Shown one piece after another: positions 10,501 to 19,339 of a stretch of DNA of 64,000 bases (position 1 is the stretch's first letter; every line of letters begins with the position of its first letter). The translations under genes and the position numbers were made by a program. Origin of the DNA: CAWARU01 sp963784575. GTDB taxonomy: Bacteria; Pseudomonadota; Gammaproteobacteria; UBA6186; Azoamicaceae. The notes beneath the pieces were generated by a model. That model was not told the DNA's origin. It made no database searches and saw nothing but the letters and a program-made list of their open reading frames with translations. Where the stretch lies: NCBI GenBank assembly GCA_963784575.1, contig CAWARU010000001.1, positions 2,604,001 to 2,668,000 on the forward strand, written 5' to 3'.

Positions 10501-11225
10501 TCAAGTCATTTCAGGAGGCTTCGAAAATCAGCGTTATCGTTCTTTCTTATTTGGTGCCTGACGAATTACAGGCATTATTTAACAGGGAAGCAGAAATATT
10601 GAAGATAGAGAATCTGAATCGAAAACCGGAAGACACAGAAGCAGAAACAAAGCGATTAAAAGACGGACCACAGATCACAGGAGGAACCGAGGAATATTTT
10701 GAAGTTCTGGGATTAGGATCCGATAAAGATAAAGATAAAGATAAAGCTAGAGCGCATATCAAAGAACAGCAAGAAACGCTTCTGCTTCATCCGCCTATAT
10801 TAATGGAAAGCGATCAGCAATGCTTGGATCAGAATGGATTTGCTTCGACACACACCGTTTTGTCAGTAGAAATATTTGAAAGTATGTATCATTCAGGGAT
10901 TGGCGCTGATTCGATCATGAACAAAGAAAAATTGACTTTACTGGTTCAAAATCACAATAGGAGAGCTGGAAAAACAGGAACAGGCGTGGATGCCTCTCAC
11001 GATGCACATATGAAATTATTTGAAGAACAGACAAAAACTGTGCTGCATCAATACGCATCGTTCAGCAGATCTGGCATGGTTCTATCCATGGTTGATTTTG
11101 AAATTGGAGTGAGACAGCATCAACAAATGCAAGCGGTTGAGCTGGAGGCTAGGTCTGAGGTGGTTCCTGCTCCAGCGTCGCAAAGACGTTCAGAGTCGCA
11201 GAATGAGTTGCGTACCTTCAGGTAA
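7581..11225 (+). CDS. Giant coiled-coil protein, main part (1,214 residues)
   Basis: Not recognised. A Lys/Glu/Ala-rich helical stretch spans residues ~130-230; a second, very charged coiled-coil spans ~490-680, with Lys/Asp/Glu-only runs near 625-665. The middle (residues ~690-1000) is more globular. The C terminus is Ser/Arg/Glu-rich. No signal peptide or membrane segments. The first ATG has no good ribosome-binding site, and the same frame is open with coding-like sequence back to 7458, supporting fusion to the 6997-7497 part. It is divergent from the ankyrin gene and ends at a clear terminator. A scaffold or translocated protein is possible, with no direct evidence. Confidence 0.7.
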   Translation: MAMDTYVLHFLKKILNYFSVDDRFPLLEFSAFLASKKNELENHIVLCEEEVRKVLMSKLRSGMDEFLKADRPIKQDAAVFKLCKEDDGILGLLALSLIKAENDPKQFIDLFEVCVLQGMVANSSGEAQKIAEQDLQTKLAEMKKAAEEKKIAVENRFKPTTDKRKSAADKQKFADSSKKDEPHKVAAVAQKTEEEIKQLKEERKKQAEKKIAEQRKRDAMNKKRTAFTNDWAAFLGKFKKKILDSDQSVVKLFQYKANCKENLGLLTRLGDTLHGFKRGLHDTYRNLYYSSRTVAYLLSGGQGKYFDHTKEEVPAQHISTGMYPEMERDFGTINGEPDGARHFLKAKSFVSPLHGLQMAIGNIMEEMRGLQDKFAADELQSSDRQLFAKSGLQFSMLVEIDLFHEEMNRAVDCFGEVQADIKLHIDMFMRGMYDRKDRNVIKSKEDQVRFIKERKLLIEYFAKGYRDLDHDPSGLDLQRADRNVKRFLDEMNAVKDEIKKQILEKLASAAFALEVRETIEQKIEQEMQQAKLAVLSEQETFLARCPLSIKKLKKLKDDKSKALVQQYDDMQERHALIQESFEKRREKASIEAECQKELERCKHEKEVEKRVLKKLSEILANSKEKCKWKDKDKAKEKDEDSDKEKELEEERERENKLVERLRAAAIKLFIAPTLANYLREDFYPLIFAAEFANIGIESLKHFEKYFNPNGSKKVIEIPRDSSEVSDLQGEEESPGLEWDSSAIDVCEFDASDQASVAVVAATSPKSGTDYFLEKNYRRLLEIRDQILKKDSLGRNMLFKVNRFEQLPNIEEGNSSIFDFTDSQIFECRVGGDKVDWIGLAVSQFSKITNKESLKEAMVIFIENYYDSSEYRKLRDEARRHIEIFQYFTKCFGEYRSTLPANSAVKLFSVCEHFIKTDPDVVKLRAKGIYRKYVATHGLQTQNYFWRFFNQLPRDIGKYLDIINQFPVPLNRAIIKSFQEASKISVIVLSYLVPDELQALFNREAEILKIENLNRKPEDTEAETKRLKDGPQITGGTEEYFEVLGLGSDKDKDKDKARAHIKEQQETLLLHPPILMESDQQCLDQNGFASTHTVLSVEIFESMYHSGIGADSIMNKEKLTLLVQNHNRRAGKTGTGVDASHDAHMKLFEEQTKTVLHQYASFSRSGMVLSMVDFEIGVRQHQQMQAVELEARSEVVPAPASQRRSESQNELRTFR
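10722..10745 (+). repeat. Four tandem GATAAA hexamers inside the coiled-coil gene
   Basis: Perfect in-frame hexamer repeat encoding alternating Asp-Lys. Because the unit is six bases, copy-number change would alter length without breaking the frame. Confidence 0.8.
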
Positions 11226-11264
11226 GTTGGTTCGGTAACAAGCCAACATAGTAGAAATGTCAAC

Positions 11265-11290
11265 AGACCCTAAATAGGGTCTTGTTTCTT
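11265..11290 (+). terminator. Rho-independent terminator after the coiled-coil gene
   Basis: Perfect 8-bp stem AGACCCTA / TAGGGTCT with a two-base AA loop, followed by a T-rich tract (TGTTTCTT), 40 bases after the stop codon and ahead of parE. Confidence 0.75.
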
Positions 11291-11352
11291 GCACAAGATT
11301 TCTTGTATCTTGTATGCACCTTGTTTTTTGTTTCATTTATTGTATTTGCGGC

Positions 11353-13248
11353 ATGTCAAAGAAAAGTTACACAGCTGAATCCATAGAAGTATTGAGCGGT
11401 TTAGATCCGGTACGGAAACGTCCCGGTATGTATACCGATACGTCTCGTCCAAATCATCTTGCCCAGGAAGTCATCGATAACAGTGTCGATGAGGCCATCA
11501 GCGGCCATGCAACCAAAATTTCTGTCATTCTCCACCAAGATGGGTCCTTAGAAGTCATTGACAATGGGCGAGGTATGCCCACAGATATTCATCCCGAACA
11601 TAAAGTCCCTGGTGTTGAATTGATTCTGACCCGTTTACATGCCGGGGCAAAATTTTCTGCCAAAGATTATCGTTTCTCTGGTGGATTGCATGGTGTGGGT
11701 GTTTCTGTTGTAAACGCGCTCTCAAAAAGATTAGAAGTCAAAGTCACACGAGACGGTGAACAATACCACATGGCCTTTGAGCAAGGCGAACGAGTTTCGA
11801 AGCTCAAGAAAATTGGCAAAGCAGAAAAAGGCGAAAGTGGCACGATCGTTCAATTCTGGCCTGAACCTAAATACTTCGACAGTCCAAAAATATTGGCAAA
11901 GCAATTAAAACATCTTTTACAAGCCAAAGCAGTCCTGTGTCCTGGCTTAAAAGTGCGCTTTGAAGATCGCAATACTGAAGAAGTCGATGAATGGTACTAT
12001 GAAGCTGGCTTGCGTGCTTATCTCTTAGAACAAATAGGCGAAACTCCAATTTTTCCAGAGGAGCCTTTAGAAGGAAATTTTGAGGGCAATGATGAAGTCG
12101 CAAGTTGGGCGCTGCTCTTTACCCCTGAGCGCAAGGAAACATTTCAAGAAAGCTATGTTAATTTAGTGCCGACACCGCAAGGCGGCACCCATGTCAATGG
12201 GCTACGCAGCGGTCTTTTGGATGCGATGCGCGATTTCTGCGAGTTGCGAAATCTATTGCCAAAAGGGGTGAAGCTTGCTCCGGAAGATATATGGGAGAAC
12301 ATCAATTTTGTTCTGTCCTTGAAGATTTTGGATCCCCAATTTTCTGGTCAAACCAAAGAACGCTTATCTTCACGTCAAGCAGCAGCCTTTGTCACGGGCG
12401 TTGTGAAGGATGCTTTTAGCCTTTGGCTCAATCAACATGTGCAACAAGGCACAGCCTTAGCCGAATTTTTTATTCAGAATGCCATGGATCGCATGCGGGC
12501 AGGAAAGCAAATTGCTCGCAAAAAGATCACCTCAGGTCCGAAACTTCCAGGTAAGCTTGCAGACTGCAGCCAGGAAGATCCGAAACGCACAGAACTTTTC
12601 CTGGTAGAAGGCGATTCAGCAGGCGGCTCTGCAAAACAGGCAAGAGATCGCGAATTCCAAGCTGTTATGCCTTTGCGCGGTAAAATACTCAACACTTGGG
12701 AAGTGGATCCTATGGAAGTTCTGGCCTCAGAAGAAGTCCATAATATTTCTGTCGCCATAGGTATTGATCCAGGCTTATCCTCTTTTGATCTCGATAAGCT
12801 TCGCTATGGCAAAATTTGCATCCTAGCAGATGCCGATTCTGACGGTCAGCACATCGCAACCTTGCTTTGCGCATTATTTTTGAAACATTTTAGACCCTTA
12901 GTGGAAGCTGGCCATATCTTTGTTGCGATGCCGCCTTTGTACCGAATTGATGCCGGGAAAGAGGTTTTCTATGCGCTGGACGATTCAGAAAAGCAAGGTA
13001 TTCTAGATAGAATTGCAGCTGAAAAGTCAAAGGCCAAGATTGTAGTGCAGCGATTTAAAGGTTTGGGTGAAATGAATCCTCTACAACTGCGTGAAACCAC
13101 CATGGCACCGGATACCCGTCGACTGGTACAGCTCACAATAGAACCTGAAGATGACAGTACTGGACTCATGGATATGCTGCTCGCAAAAAAACGGGCTACT
13201 GACAGACGTAATTGGTTAGAAAGTAAAGGTGATTTAGCAAATGCCTAA
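11353..13248 (+). CDS. parE: DNA topoisomerase IV subunit B
   Basis: About 631 residues, close to E. coli ParE throughout. The N-terminal GHKL ATPase shows RKRPGMYTDT, NSVDEA, DNGRGMP and GGLHGVGVSVVNAL. The TOPRIM part shows LVEGDSAGGSAK and ADADSDGQH, followed by RFKGLGEMNP. The subunit powers ATP-dependent decatenation of daughter chromosomes with ParC. I place the start at the ATG at 11353 (MSKKSYTAESIEVLSG), which aligns with the E. coli N terminus; an in-frame ATG at 11314 would add 13 unlikely residues. The stop overlaps the parC start by 8 bases, so the two are translationally coupled. Confidence 0.96.
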   Translation: MSKKSYTAESIEVLSGLDPVRKRPGMYTDTSRPNHLAQEVIDNSVDEAISGHATKISVILHQDGSLEVIDNGRGMPTDIHPEHKVPGVELILTRLHAGAKFSAKDYRFSGGLHGVGVSVVNALSKRLEVKVTRDGEQYHMAFEQGERVSKLKKIGKAEKGESGTIVQFWPEPKYFDSPKILAKQLKHLLQAKAVLCPGLKVRFEDRNTEEVDEWYYEAGLRAYLLEQIGETPIFPEEPLEGNFEGNDEVASWALLFTPERKETFQESYVNLVPTPQGGTHVNGLRSGLLDAMRDFCELRNLLPKGVKLAPEDIWENINFVLSLKILDPQFSGQTKERLSSRQAAAFVTGVVKDAFSLWLNQHVQQGTALAEFFIQNAMDRMRAGKQIARKKITSGPKLPGKLADCSQEDPKRTELFLVEGDSAGGSAKQARDREFQAVMPLRGKILNTWEVDPMEVLASEEVHNISVAIGIDPGLSSFDLDKLRYGKICILADADSDGQHIATLLCALFLKHFRPLVEAGHIFVAMPPLYRIDAGKEVFYALDDSEKQGILDRIAAEKSKAKIVVQRFKGLGEMNPLQLRETTMAPDTRRLVQLTIEPEDDSTGLMDMLLAKKRATDRRNWLESKGDLANA

Positions 13249-15103
13249 AACAAACACATTACCTTATGCAGGCACAGAAAGCCTACCCTTAAAAGTTTTC
13301 AGCGAAAAAGCATATTTGGACTATTCCATGTATGTTATCTTGGATCGCGCCCTGCCGCATATTGCAGACGGTTTAAAACCCGTGCAGCGCAGAATTGTCT
13401 ATGCCATGTCAGAGTTAAATCTGAGTAACATGGCAAAATATAAGAAATCTGCCCGTACGGTCGGAGACGTGCTCGGCAAGTTTCATCCCCATGGTGAATC
13501 CGCCTGCTATGAAGCCATGGTGCTCATGGCGCAATCATTTTCTTATCGCTATCCATTGGTAGATGGGCAGGGCAATTGGGGTTCAAGCGATGATCCCAAA
13601 TCTTTTGCTGCCATGCGCTACACAGAAGCACGCTTGTCAAAATATGCAGACGTTCTTCTCTCTGAATTAGAACAGGGTACGGTAGAATGGGTGCCAAACT
13701 TTGATGGCACGCTAGACGAACCTAAATTATTACCAGCAAGACTTCCTAACGTATTATTGAACGGCACCACAGGGATTGCTGTTGGCATGGCAACGGATAT
13801 CCCTCCTCATAATATGAGGGAAGTTGTGAATGCCTGCATTCATTTATTGGAAAATCCAAATTGCAGTTTAGAAGATATCTGCAAATTCATTCAAGGACCT
13901 GATTTCCCCACGGAAGCAGAAATCATCACGCCTAAGGCAGACATCCGGAAAATTTATCAAACGGGTAATGGTACCTTACGCATGCGCGCTGTCTTCACAC
14001 GCGAGGACGATGATATCATTATCACAGCCCTTCCCCATGCCGTTTCCGGCAGCAAAGTTTTAGAACAAATCGCGGCTCTCATGCAGGCAAAGAAACTGCC
14101 AATGCTGTCAGATCTCCGCGATGAATCTGATCACGAAAATCCCATCAGACTTGTGCTCACCCCTCGCTCCAATCGTATTGAAGTCGACGCGCTGATGAGT
14201 CATTTATTTGCCAGTACAGATTTAGAACGGAGCTACCGCGTTAATCTCAATATGATTGGCCTGGATGGCCGTCCAAGAGTTCGAGATCTGAAATCACTCC
14301 TTGCAGAGTGGCTTATTTTCCGTGTTGAGACTGTTCGTAAGCGCTTGCAGTATCGTTTGGAAAAGGTATTGAACCGTCTGCACCTTTTGGATGGTTTTTT
14401 GATTGCCTACTTAAATATTGATGAAGTCATTCACATCATTCGCTATGAAGACGATCCCAAGAAAAAATTAATGGCTAAGTTTGGTCTAAGCGAAATTCAA
14501 ACAGAAGCTATTTTAGAGTTAAAACTCAGAAATCTCGCAAAATTGGAAGAAATGAAAATTCGAACCGAGCAAAAAGATCTGTCAAAGGAAAGAGAATCCC
14601 TTGAAAAAACACTCGGTTCCGAGCAGCGCTTGAAAACCCTTGTTAAAAAAGAATTAGAACAAGATGCCAAGACTTATGGAGATGATCGAAAATCGAAATT
14701 AGTGGAACGTGAGGAAGCTCGTCCCATCGTGTTGGTGGATAAAGGACCTTCAGAGCCAGTCACCATCATTCTATCCAGCAAGGGATGGGTTCGGGCTGCA
14801 AAAGGCCATGAAATTGATCCCAAGAGCTTGAGTTATAAAACCGGGGATGAGTTTAAAATGGCTGTGCATGGCAAGAGCTTGGAACCCGTGGTCTTTATAG
14901 ATTCGACAGGCCGTGCTTATACTTCATTAGCACAGTCCTTGCCTTCTGCACGCGGACAGGGAGAACCTTTAACTGGCAGATTTACCACGCCGGATGGCGC
15001 TAATTTTGAAACGATGTTGATTGGTGCGGAATCAAGATCGGTTCCTCATGATCTCAAACGGTGGGTTTGGTTTTGTAGTGCCATTTTTGGAATTGCAGAC
15101 TAA
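13241..15103 (+). CDS. parC: DNA topoisomerase IV subunit A, N-terminal part (gene frameshifted)
   Basis: Covers the breakage-reunion domain and the start of the beta-propeller of ParC: YSMYVILDRALPHIADGLKPVQRR near the N terminus and the catalytic Tyr in AAMRYTEARL (~residue 130). The protein should be ~745 residues and continue to 15482. After 'ETMLIGAE' the frame goes wrong at about 15030-15032 (GCGGAATCAAG). Removing one A gives GCGGATCAAG and restores the family sequence DRFLMISNGG in the frame of the next entry. Topoisomerase IV is normally essential, so a sequencing insertion is more likely than a dead gene. Overlaps parE by 8 bases. Confidence 0.93.
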   Translation: MPKTNTLPYAGTESLPLKVFSEKAYLDYSMYVILDRALPHIADGLKPVQRRIVYAMSELNLSNMAKYKKSARTVGDVLGKFHPHGESACYEAMVLMAQSFSYRYPLVDGQGNWGSSDDPKSFAAMRYTEARLSKYADVLLSELEQGTVEWVPNFDGTLDEPKLLPARLPNVLLNGTTGIAVGMATDIPPHNMREVVNACIHLLENPNCSLEDICKFIQGPDFPTEAEIITPKADIRKIYQTGNGTLRMRAVFTREDDDIIITALPHAVSGSKVLEQIAALMQAKKLPMLSDLRDESDHENPIRLVLTPRSNRIEVDALMSHLFASTDLERSYRVNLNMIGLDGRPRVRDLKSLLAEWLIFRVETVRKRLQYRLEKVLNRLHLLDGFLIAYLNIDEVIHIIRYEDDPKKKLMAKFGLSEIQTEAILELKLRNLAKLEEMKIRTEQKDLSKERESLEKTLGSEQRLKTLVKKELEQDAKTYGDDRKSKLVEREEARPIVLVDKGPSEPVTIILSSKGWVRAAKGHEIDPKSLSYKTGDEFKMAVHGKSLEPVVFIDSTGRAYTSLAQSLPSARGQGEPLTGRFTTPDGANFETMLIGAESRSVPHDLKRWVWFCSAIFGIAD

Positions 15104-15482
15104 AAATAAGAGCGGGAAAGCTATCATGAAAGTGCCAGAAGAGAGAAAACTGCTCACTGCACTCAAAGTGCCTTCGGAAGAGGTTCGTAAAGATGCTCGC
15201 TTAGTCTTGGCTAGCTTTGATGGCAAATTGCTTGTGGTGAAACTCCTCGATATAGCTGAAATGACAAAAGGCAAAGGCAATAAATTGATGGGGCTTGCTA
15301 AGGATGGCAGTGTTGTGGCTGCAGCAATTGTGTTGCCAAAACAGAGTTTAACGGTGAATTGTGGCCGAAGACAGCTCATCTTGTCACCGAAGGAATTATC
15401 GGGTTATGCGGGAGAACTCGGTAGCAGAGGCGAGAAATTGCCGAAGGGATATCCGAGCATCACTGATTTGATCCCTACGTAA
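15021..15482 (+). CDS. parC: DNA topoisomerase IV subunit A, C-terminal part (after frameshift)
   Basis: The remaining ~150 residues of the ParC C-terminal DNA-wrapping domain, beginning in practice near 15033 with RFLMISNGGFGFVVPF, which matches the E. coli segment LLMASDAGYGFV. It has no start or ribosome-binding site of its own and only makes sense joined to the 13241-15103 part. It converges with the PilZ-like gene. Confidence 0.9.
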   Translation: MVRNQDRFLMISNGGFGFVVPFLELQTKNKSGKAIMKVPEERKLLTALKVPSEEVRKDARLVLASFDGKLLVVKLLDIAEMTKGKGNKLMGLAKDGSVVAAAIVLPKQSLTVNCGRRQLILSPKELSGYAGELGSRGEKLPKGYPSITDLIPT

Positions 15483-15512
15483 GATGGGCGTTCAAGGGCA
15501 GAGCGAGTACGG

Positions 15513-17297
15513 TTACAGATGAGTCCAGATTGAATCGAATGGGTCCCCGCCTTTGGGCCCCTTTGGTTTTTTAGGTTCGCTTGGAATATTGCTTTTGGCC
15601 TCCATAGCAATTTTGGCAACCTCTGGTTTAAGATCTTTGCTCTTCGTATAATCAAATAATTTATAACTGCCTGTTGCCGAACGCAATTTTAATAATTGTG
15701 CTTCTTCCGTTGTACCATCACCGTGCAGAATCAAAATCTCACTGCCCACTTTAAAAGGAATCGTGGGTGTTAATATTCCAGTGTCTAAAATCAAACACCG
15801 CAAATAATACCCCGCACCTTTATCTTCTTTAATAATTTGTGCTGCAGCTGCCTCTGCCAACTTATTGCTTAAGAGACGCATGCCAAGCCGCAATTCCGAA
15901 TCAAAATGCTTAAGCCAGCGCACAACCGCGACAGTCCATTTTTTAGCACCTTCCGCCTCGATTTCAATTCCCAGCAATTCTCCTGCTTGAATGGGTGGAT
16001 AGCTGTTATCCTCCCAGACCAGGCAGTAGCCCTCATCACTTTGATTGATTTCAAGGGCAGGGTGCACAGAGGGGAATTTTGCGGGAAAACTTGGATAGTC
16101 AGCAGATTTTTGTGGGCTCTCGAATTGAACAGTAATAACCTCGCTCTCTTTTTGAACCGTTTCGCTGGTGAATACTTTTGGTTCTGCTGGCATTTCTTGA
16201 ATACTGAGCTCGGATGTGGCCGCTAGATTGGATTCTAAATTTGCTTGAGGCAGAAAGGGACGTTCTTTGCTCAAATAATAATGAACAGCTGATAAGCCAA
16301 TACAAACGCGAACATGCTCTTTGGTTTCTTTCCTTTCACTCTCTCTTTTTGGCACAGTTTCCCATTCTTGTATGATGCCATGCAAAACGGGAAGTGATAA
16401 AGCATATTCGGGATCGTAACTGTGTTCGAGTCTTGCCTTCAATTCATTAGGTTCTACCACTGCCAGCAAAGATTTGAGGTGCGATACGAGCTGCGTCACA
16501 TCAAAGAGCCGAGATTTCTTTTCATCTTTCACTTCAGCAAATGTTGGGGAAAATGGTGGTTTGTCCTGGGTAAAATCAAACACATAGAATCCGGGATTTT
16601 TATTCTGTGATCCCTTGCGTATGGTAGTATCCTTAGTCCAAACTCGGCTGACGTTAAAAAGAGCATCTAATTCGCTGTGCCGCCATTTATAAGGATCAGT
16701 GACTGCCATGATCAAGATCTGCTTGAATCCATCCAATACAGTACCTTGATCAAAACCATGCTTTTCTGCGTATTGATAAAGAATATAAAATTCTTTCCAA
16801 AGCTCCGGTGGTGCGGAGGAGTAGAGATGATAGCAACGCAATAATACATGACTGAAGTAATGCAGTACTTGTTCTAAAGCCTCTGGCATCATCGTCTTGT
16901 ACTCATCAGGGCTTGATTTTGCAGCAAGTTGTTCAATGATTATTTTGTAACCATTCGCCATTTCTAATTGCAGAGTTTGAGCAAGCTGTACGATGGTCAG
17001 TTTTTGTTCGTTCAAAGGTGCCGTTTGATTGAGATAATGTCTTCGTAAGCTTTGGCTAATATATTGTACTGGGGTTCTCAATAATTCTAAAATTTGAAAT
17101 CTGTCACGAATAGAGAGTTCGACCATATTGCAATCACGTATTGCGTGGTAAACTTTACTTGCGGTTGCACCTGTATCAGCCATTGGCAGCCTATTGCGCC
17201 AAGCCATTACGCCTGCAGGAGTCATCACCAACTTATCACTGCTGGTTAAGGACTGTACAGGTATTCGTAAACCCAGAGATCCCAAGGTAGTTTCCAT
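15513..17297 (-). CDS. PilZ-like domain protein of unknown role
   Basis: 594 residues, soluble. The N-terminal ~300 residues are helical. Residues ~400-510 look like a beta-barrel of the PilZ type: GELLGIEIEAEG, then VAVVRWLKHFD and ELRLGMRLLSN, with a further beta-rich region at the C terminus (VGSEILILHGDG). PilZ domains commonly bind cyclic di-GMP, but I do not see a clean RxxxR motif, so ligand binding is uncertain. Some gammaproteobacterial relatives are annotated as atypical PilZ proteins. It sits alone between parC (convergent) and efp (divergent). Confidence 0.45.
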   Translation of the reverse strand: METTLGSLGLRIPVQSLTSSDKLVMTPAGVMAWRNRLPMADTGATASKVYHAIRDCNMVELSIRDRFQILELLRTPVQYISQSLRRHYLNQTAPLNEQKLTIVQLAQTLQLEMANGYKIIIEQLAAKSSPDEYKTMMPEALEQVLHYFSHVLLRCYHLYSSAPPELWKEFYILYQYAEKHGFDQGTVLDGFKQILIMAVTDPYKWRHSELDALFNVSRVWTKDTTIRKGSQNKNPGFYVFDFTQDKPPFSPTFAEVKDEKKSRLFDVTQLVSHLKSLLAVVEPNELKARLEHSYDPEYALSLPVLHGIIQEWETVPKRESERKETKEHVRVCIGLSAVHYYLSKERPFLPQANLESNLAATSELSIQEMPAEPKVFTSETVQKESEVITVQFESPQKSADYPSFPAKFPSVHPALEINQSDEGYCLVWEDNSYPPIQAGELLGIEIEAEGAKKWTVAVVRWLKHFDSELRLGMRLLSNKLAEAAAAQIIKEDKGAGYYLRCLILDTGILTPTIPFKVGSEILILHGDGTTEEAQLLKLRSATGSYKLFDYTKSKDLKPEVAKIAMEAKSNIPSEPKKPKGPKGGDPFDSIWTHL

Positions 17298-17331
17298 ATT
17301 AATAAAGTATAGTCAAAAGCTTAAGCCTCAT

Positions 17332-17388
17332 TGTTTTTATGCCGGTTTTTTTATGCCGGTTTATTGTTTTTATGCGGTTTTATGGGTA
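17332..17388. repeat. Three degenerate TTTTTATGC(C)GGTTT repeats upstream of efp
   Basis: The copies lie in the 167-bp divergent region between the PilZ-like gene and efp. The region also contains AT-rich stretches that could serve as -10 elements. No clear -35/-10 pair could be fixed. Confidence 0.45.
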
Positions 17389-17464
17389 TTATTATAAACT
17401 TAAAGTATGTATATACTCAGCCCACATTTTTTCACATATTCTTTTAGTTAATCTAGGAAGATCG

Positions 17465-18031
17465 ATGGCACAATACAGTACTAATGAGTTCAAAAGCGGG
17501 TTAAAGATTATTTTGGATAATGATCCACATGTTATTATCGAAAATGAATTTGTTAAGCCTGGAAAAGGACAGGCATTCAATCGAGTAAAATTACGCAATT
17601 TAAAAACTGGCAGGATCATCGAACGTACGATGAAATCTGGTGATACCGTCGAGGCAGCTGATGTAGCAGAAAAGGAAATGCAATTTCTCTATAATGATGG
17701 ACATCGCATGCATTTCATGGTTCAAGATACCTTCGAACAATATGAAATTGATCCTGCAATCGTAGGAGACACCGCTTTATGGCTAAAAGAACAGGATATT
17801 TGTATTATAACACTCTGGAATGATGCTCCTCTTGCTGTGACTCCGCCCAATTTTGTGATTTTAAAGATCGTGGATACTGATCCCGGAGTTCGTGGCGATA
17901 CTTCTGGGGGCGGCGGAAAACCAGCTACTTTGGAAACGGGTGCAGTGGTTCGTGTACCATTATTTATACAGGTTGGCGAACTCATCAAGGTTGATACTCG
18001 GACTGGAGAATATGTCTCACGTGCTAAATAA
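17465..18031 (+). CDS. efp: Translation elongation factor P
   Basis: 188 residues, the usual length. EF-P enters ribosomes stalled at consecutive prolines and stimulates peptide bond formation. The modification loop is EFVKPGKGQAF, with the target lysine at position 34, exactly as in E. coli; the C terminus VDTRTGEYVSRAK is also typical. I use the ATG at 17465 after an AGGAAGA ribosome-binding site; an upstream in-frame extension to 17339 is Phe/Tyr-rich and not EF-P-like. The gene overlaps epmA by 20 bases, which pairs the factor with its modifying enzyme. Confidence 0.97.
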   Translation: MAQYSTNEFKSGLKIILDNDPHVIIENEFVKPGKGQAFNRVKLRNLKTGRIIERTMKSGDTVEAADVAEKEMQFLYNDGHRMHFMVQDTFEQYEIDPAIVGDTALWLKEQDICIITLWNDAPLAVTPPNFVILKIVDTDPGVRGDTSGGGGKPATLETGAVVRVPLFIQVGELIKVDTRTGEYVSRAK

Positions 18032-19037
18032 GCACATTCAATTGCAAGGGGAGAACCGTTGCTGGCAGCCCAGTGCGTCTATAGAGGCATTAAAAGCCCG
18101 TGCAAAATTACTAGCAGATATTAGGCAGTTTTTTCATGCGAGGGATGTGCTTGAAGTCGAAACTCCTTTGCTCTGTGCAACGGCTGCTACCGATCCCTAC
18201 ATTCATGCAATTTCTGCATATCCCAGCCATCAATCTGTAAATCAATCAAAAGAAGCATTTTATTTGCAAACCTCGCCTGAATTTGCAATGAAGCGTTTAC
18301 TCGCAGCAGGTTCCGGGCCCATATTCCAACTTTGTAAAGCCTTTCGAGATGGAGATTTGGGTCGCTATCACAATCCCGAATTCACAATACTAGAATGGTA
18401 TCGACCAGGTTTTGATCATCACAAATTAATGGATGAAATGGATGAATTGTTGCAAATGGTTTTGCATATGGGTGCTGCAAAACGCATGAGTTATCAAGAA
18501 TTATTCGAGGAATTTTTAAGGATTAATCCCCACGAAGCCTCTCTTGCCGAGCTTCAGGAATTGTCATTGCAAAAGATCAACATGGATCCAAAACTTAGCC
18601 AAAGCCTAGACAGCAATGATTACCTGCATATTTTGCTTACCCACTGTATTGAACCGCATATCGGTTTTGATGCGCCTGTTATGATTTACGATTATCCAAA
18701 ATCGCAGGCAGCTTTAGCAAAAATTCGTCAAAGAGAAGGAAATCAGGCTGCGGTTGCAGAACGCTTCGAGGTTTATGTTCGTGGCATTGAACTTGCCAAT
18801 GGCTATCATGAACTGACAAATGCGGCAAATCAATTGGAGCGATTTAAGCAGGATATTCATTTTCGTAAAGAGCTTCAGATTGCGGAAATTCCGATCGACA
18901 TGCGGCTTATTGAAGCTCTTACATTCGGTATGCCGGATTGTGCAGGAGTGGCACTCGGAGTTGATCGATTATTGATGATCAAAGAGGGCTACAAGGATAT
19001 TCGCGAGTGCCTGAGTTTTTCAATAGATTTGGCGTAG
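18012..19037 (+). CDS. epmA: EF-P--(R)-beta-lysine ligase
   Basis: 341 residues; a class II lysyl-tRNA synthetase catalytic core lacking the N-terminal anticodon-binding domain. Motif 2 is FRDGDLGRYHNPEFT followed by LEWYRPG, and motif 3 is GVALGVDRLLMI. It activates (R)-beta-lysine with ATP and attaches it to Lys34 of EF-P. Start is the ATG at 18012 inside the end of efp (MSHVLNKH...). The beta-lysine is normally made by EpmB, whose gene is often beside efp but is absent from this window. The gene is slightly longer than the E. coli enzyme (325). Confidence 0.93.
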   Translation: MSHVLNKHIQLQGENRCWQPSASIEALKARAKLLADIRQFFHARDVLEVETPLLCATAATDPYIHAISAYPSHQSVNQSKEAFYLQTSPEFAMKRLLAAGSGPIFQLCKAFRDGDLGRYHNPEFTILEWYRPGFDHHKLMDEMDELLQMVLHMGAAKRMSYQELFEEFLRINPHEASLAELQELSLQKINMDPKLSQSLDSNDYLHILLTHCIEPHIGFDAPVMIYDYPKSQAALAKIRQREGNQAAVAERFEVYVRGIELANGYHELTNAANQLERFKQDIHFRKELQIAEIPIDMRLIEALTFGMPDCAGVALGVDRLLMIKEGYKDIRECLSFSIDLA

Positions 19038-19047
19038 CTGCACTGCC

Positions 19048-19242
19048 CTAACGTGGAGGTCCACCCCTTTTTGAATCATCCGTTTTTTTATTTTCATCGT
19101 CTTTTCCCGTCCCCTGCCTTTTTCTTTCCTCATCTAAAGCTTGACGTTCTCTTTCTCTTTTGTGAGCTTCAGTGATTGCTCGTTCTCTATCAGCATCATA
19201 ATGTACTTTTTTAAGTTCATCATCATCTTTTGGCCTACCCAT
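19048..19242 (-). CDS. Small highly charged protein, 64 residues
   Basis: Composed almost entirely of Lys, Arg, Glu and Asp, with a Gly/Pro end (GGPPR); probably helical or disordered. The reason to call it is a strong ribosome-binding site: on the minus strand AAAGGAGGAG lies a few bases before the ATG. It sits 10 bases from the end of epmA, convergent with it. No function recognised. Confidence 0.55.
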   Translation of the reverse strand: MGRPKDDDELKKVHYDADRERAITEAHKRERERQALDEERKRQGTGKDDENKKTDDSKRGGPPR

Positions 19243-19339
19243 AAACTCCTCCTTTCAATAAATCAATAAAATATTTATACAATTTCAATAATTTATTTGA
19301 AATTGAACATGGAAATAAGTTCCCGAGAAGGCGAATCTT

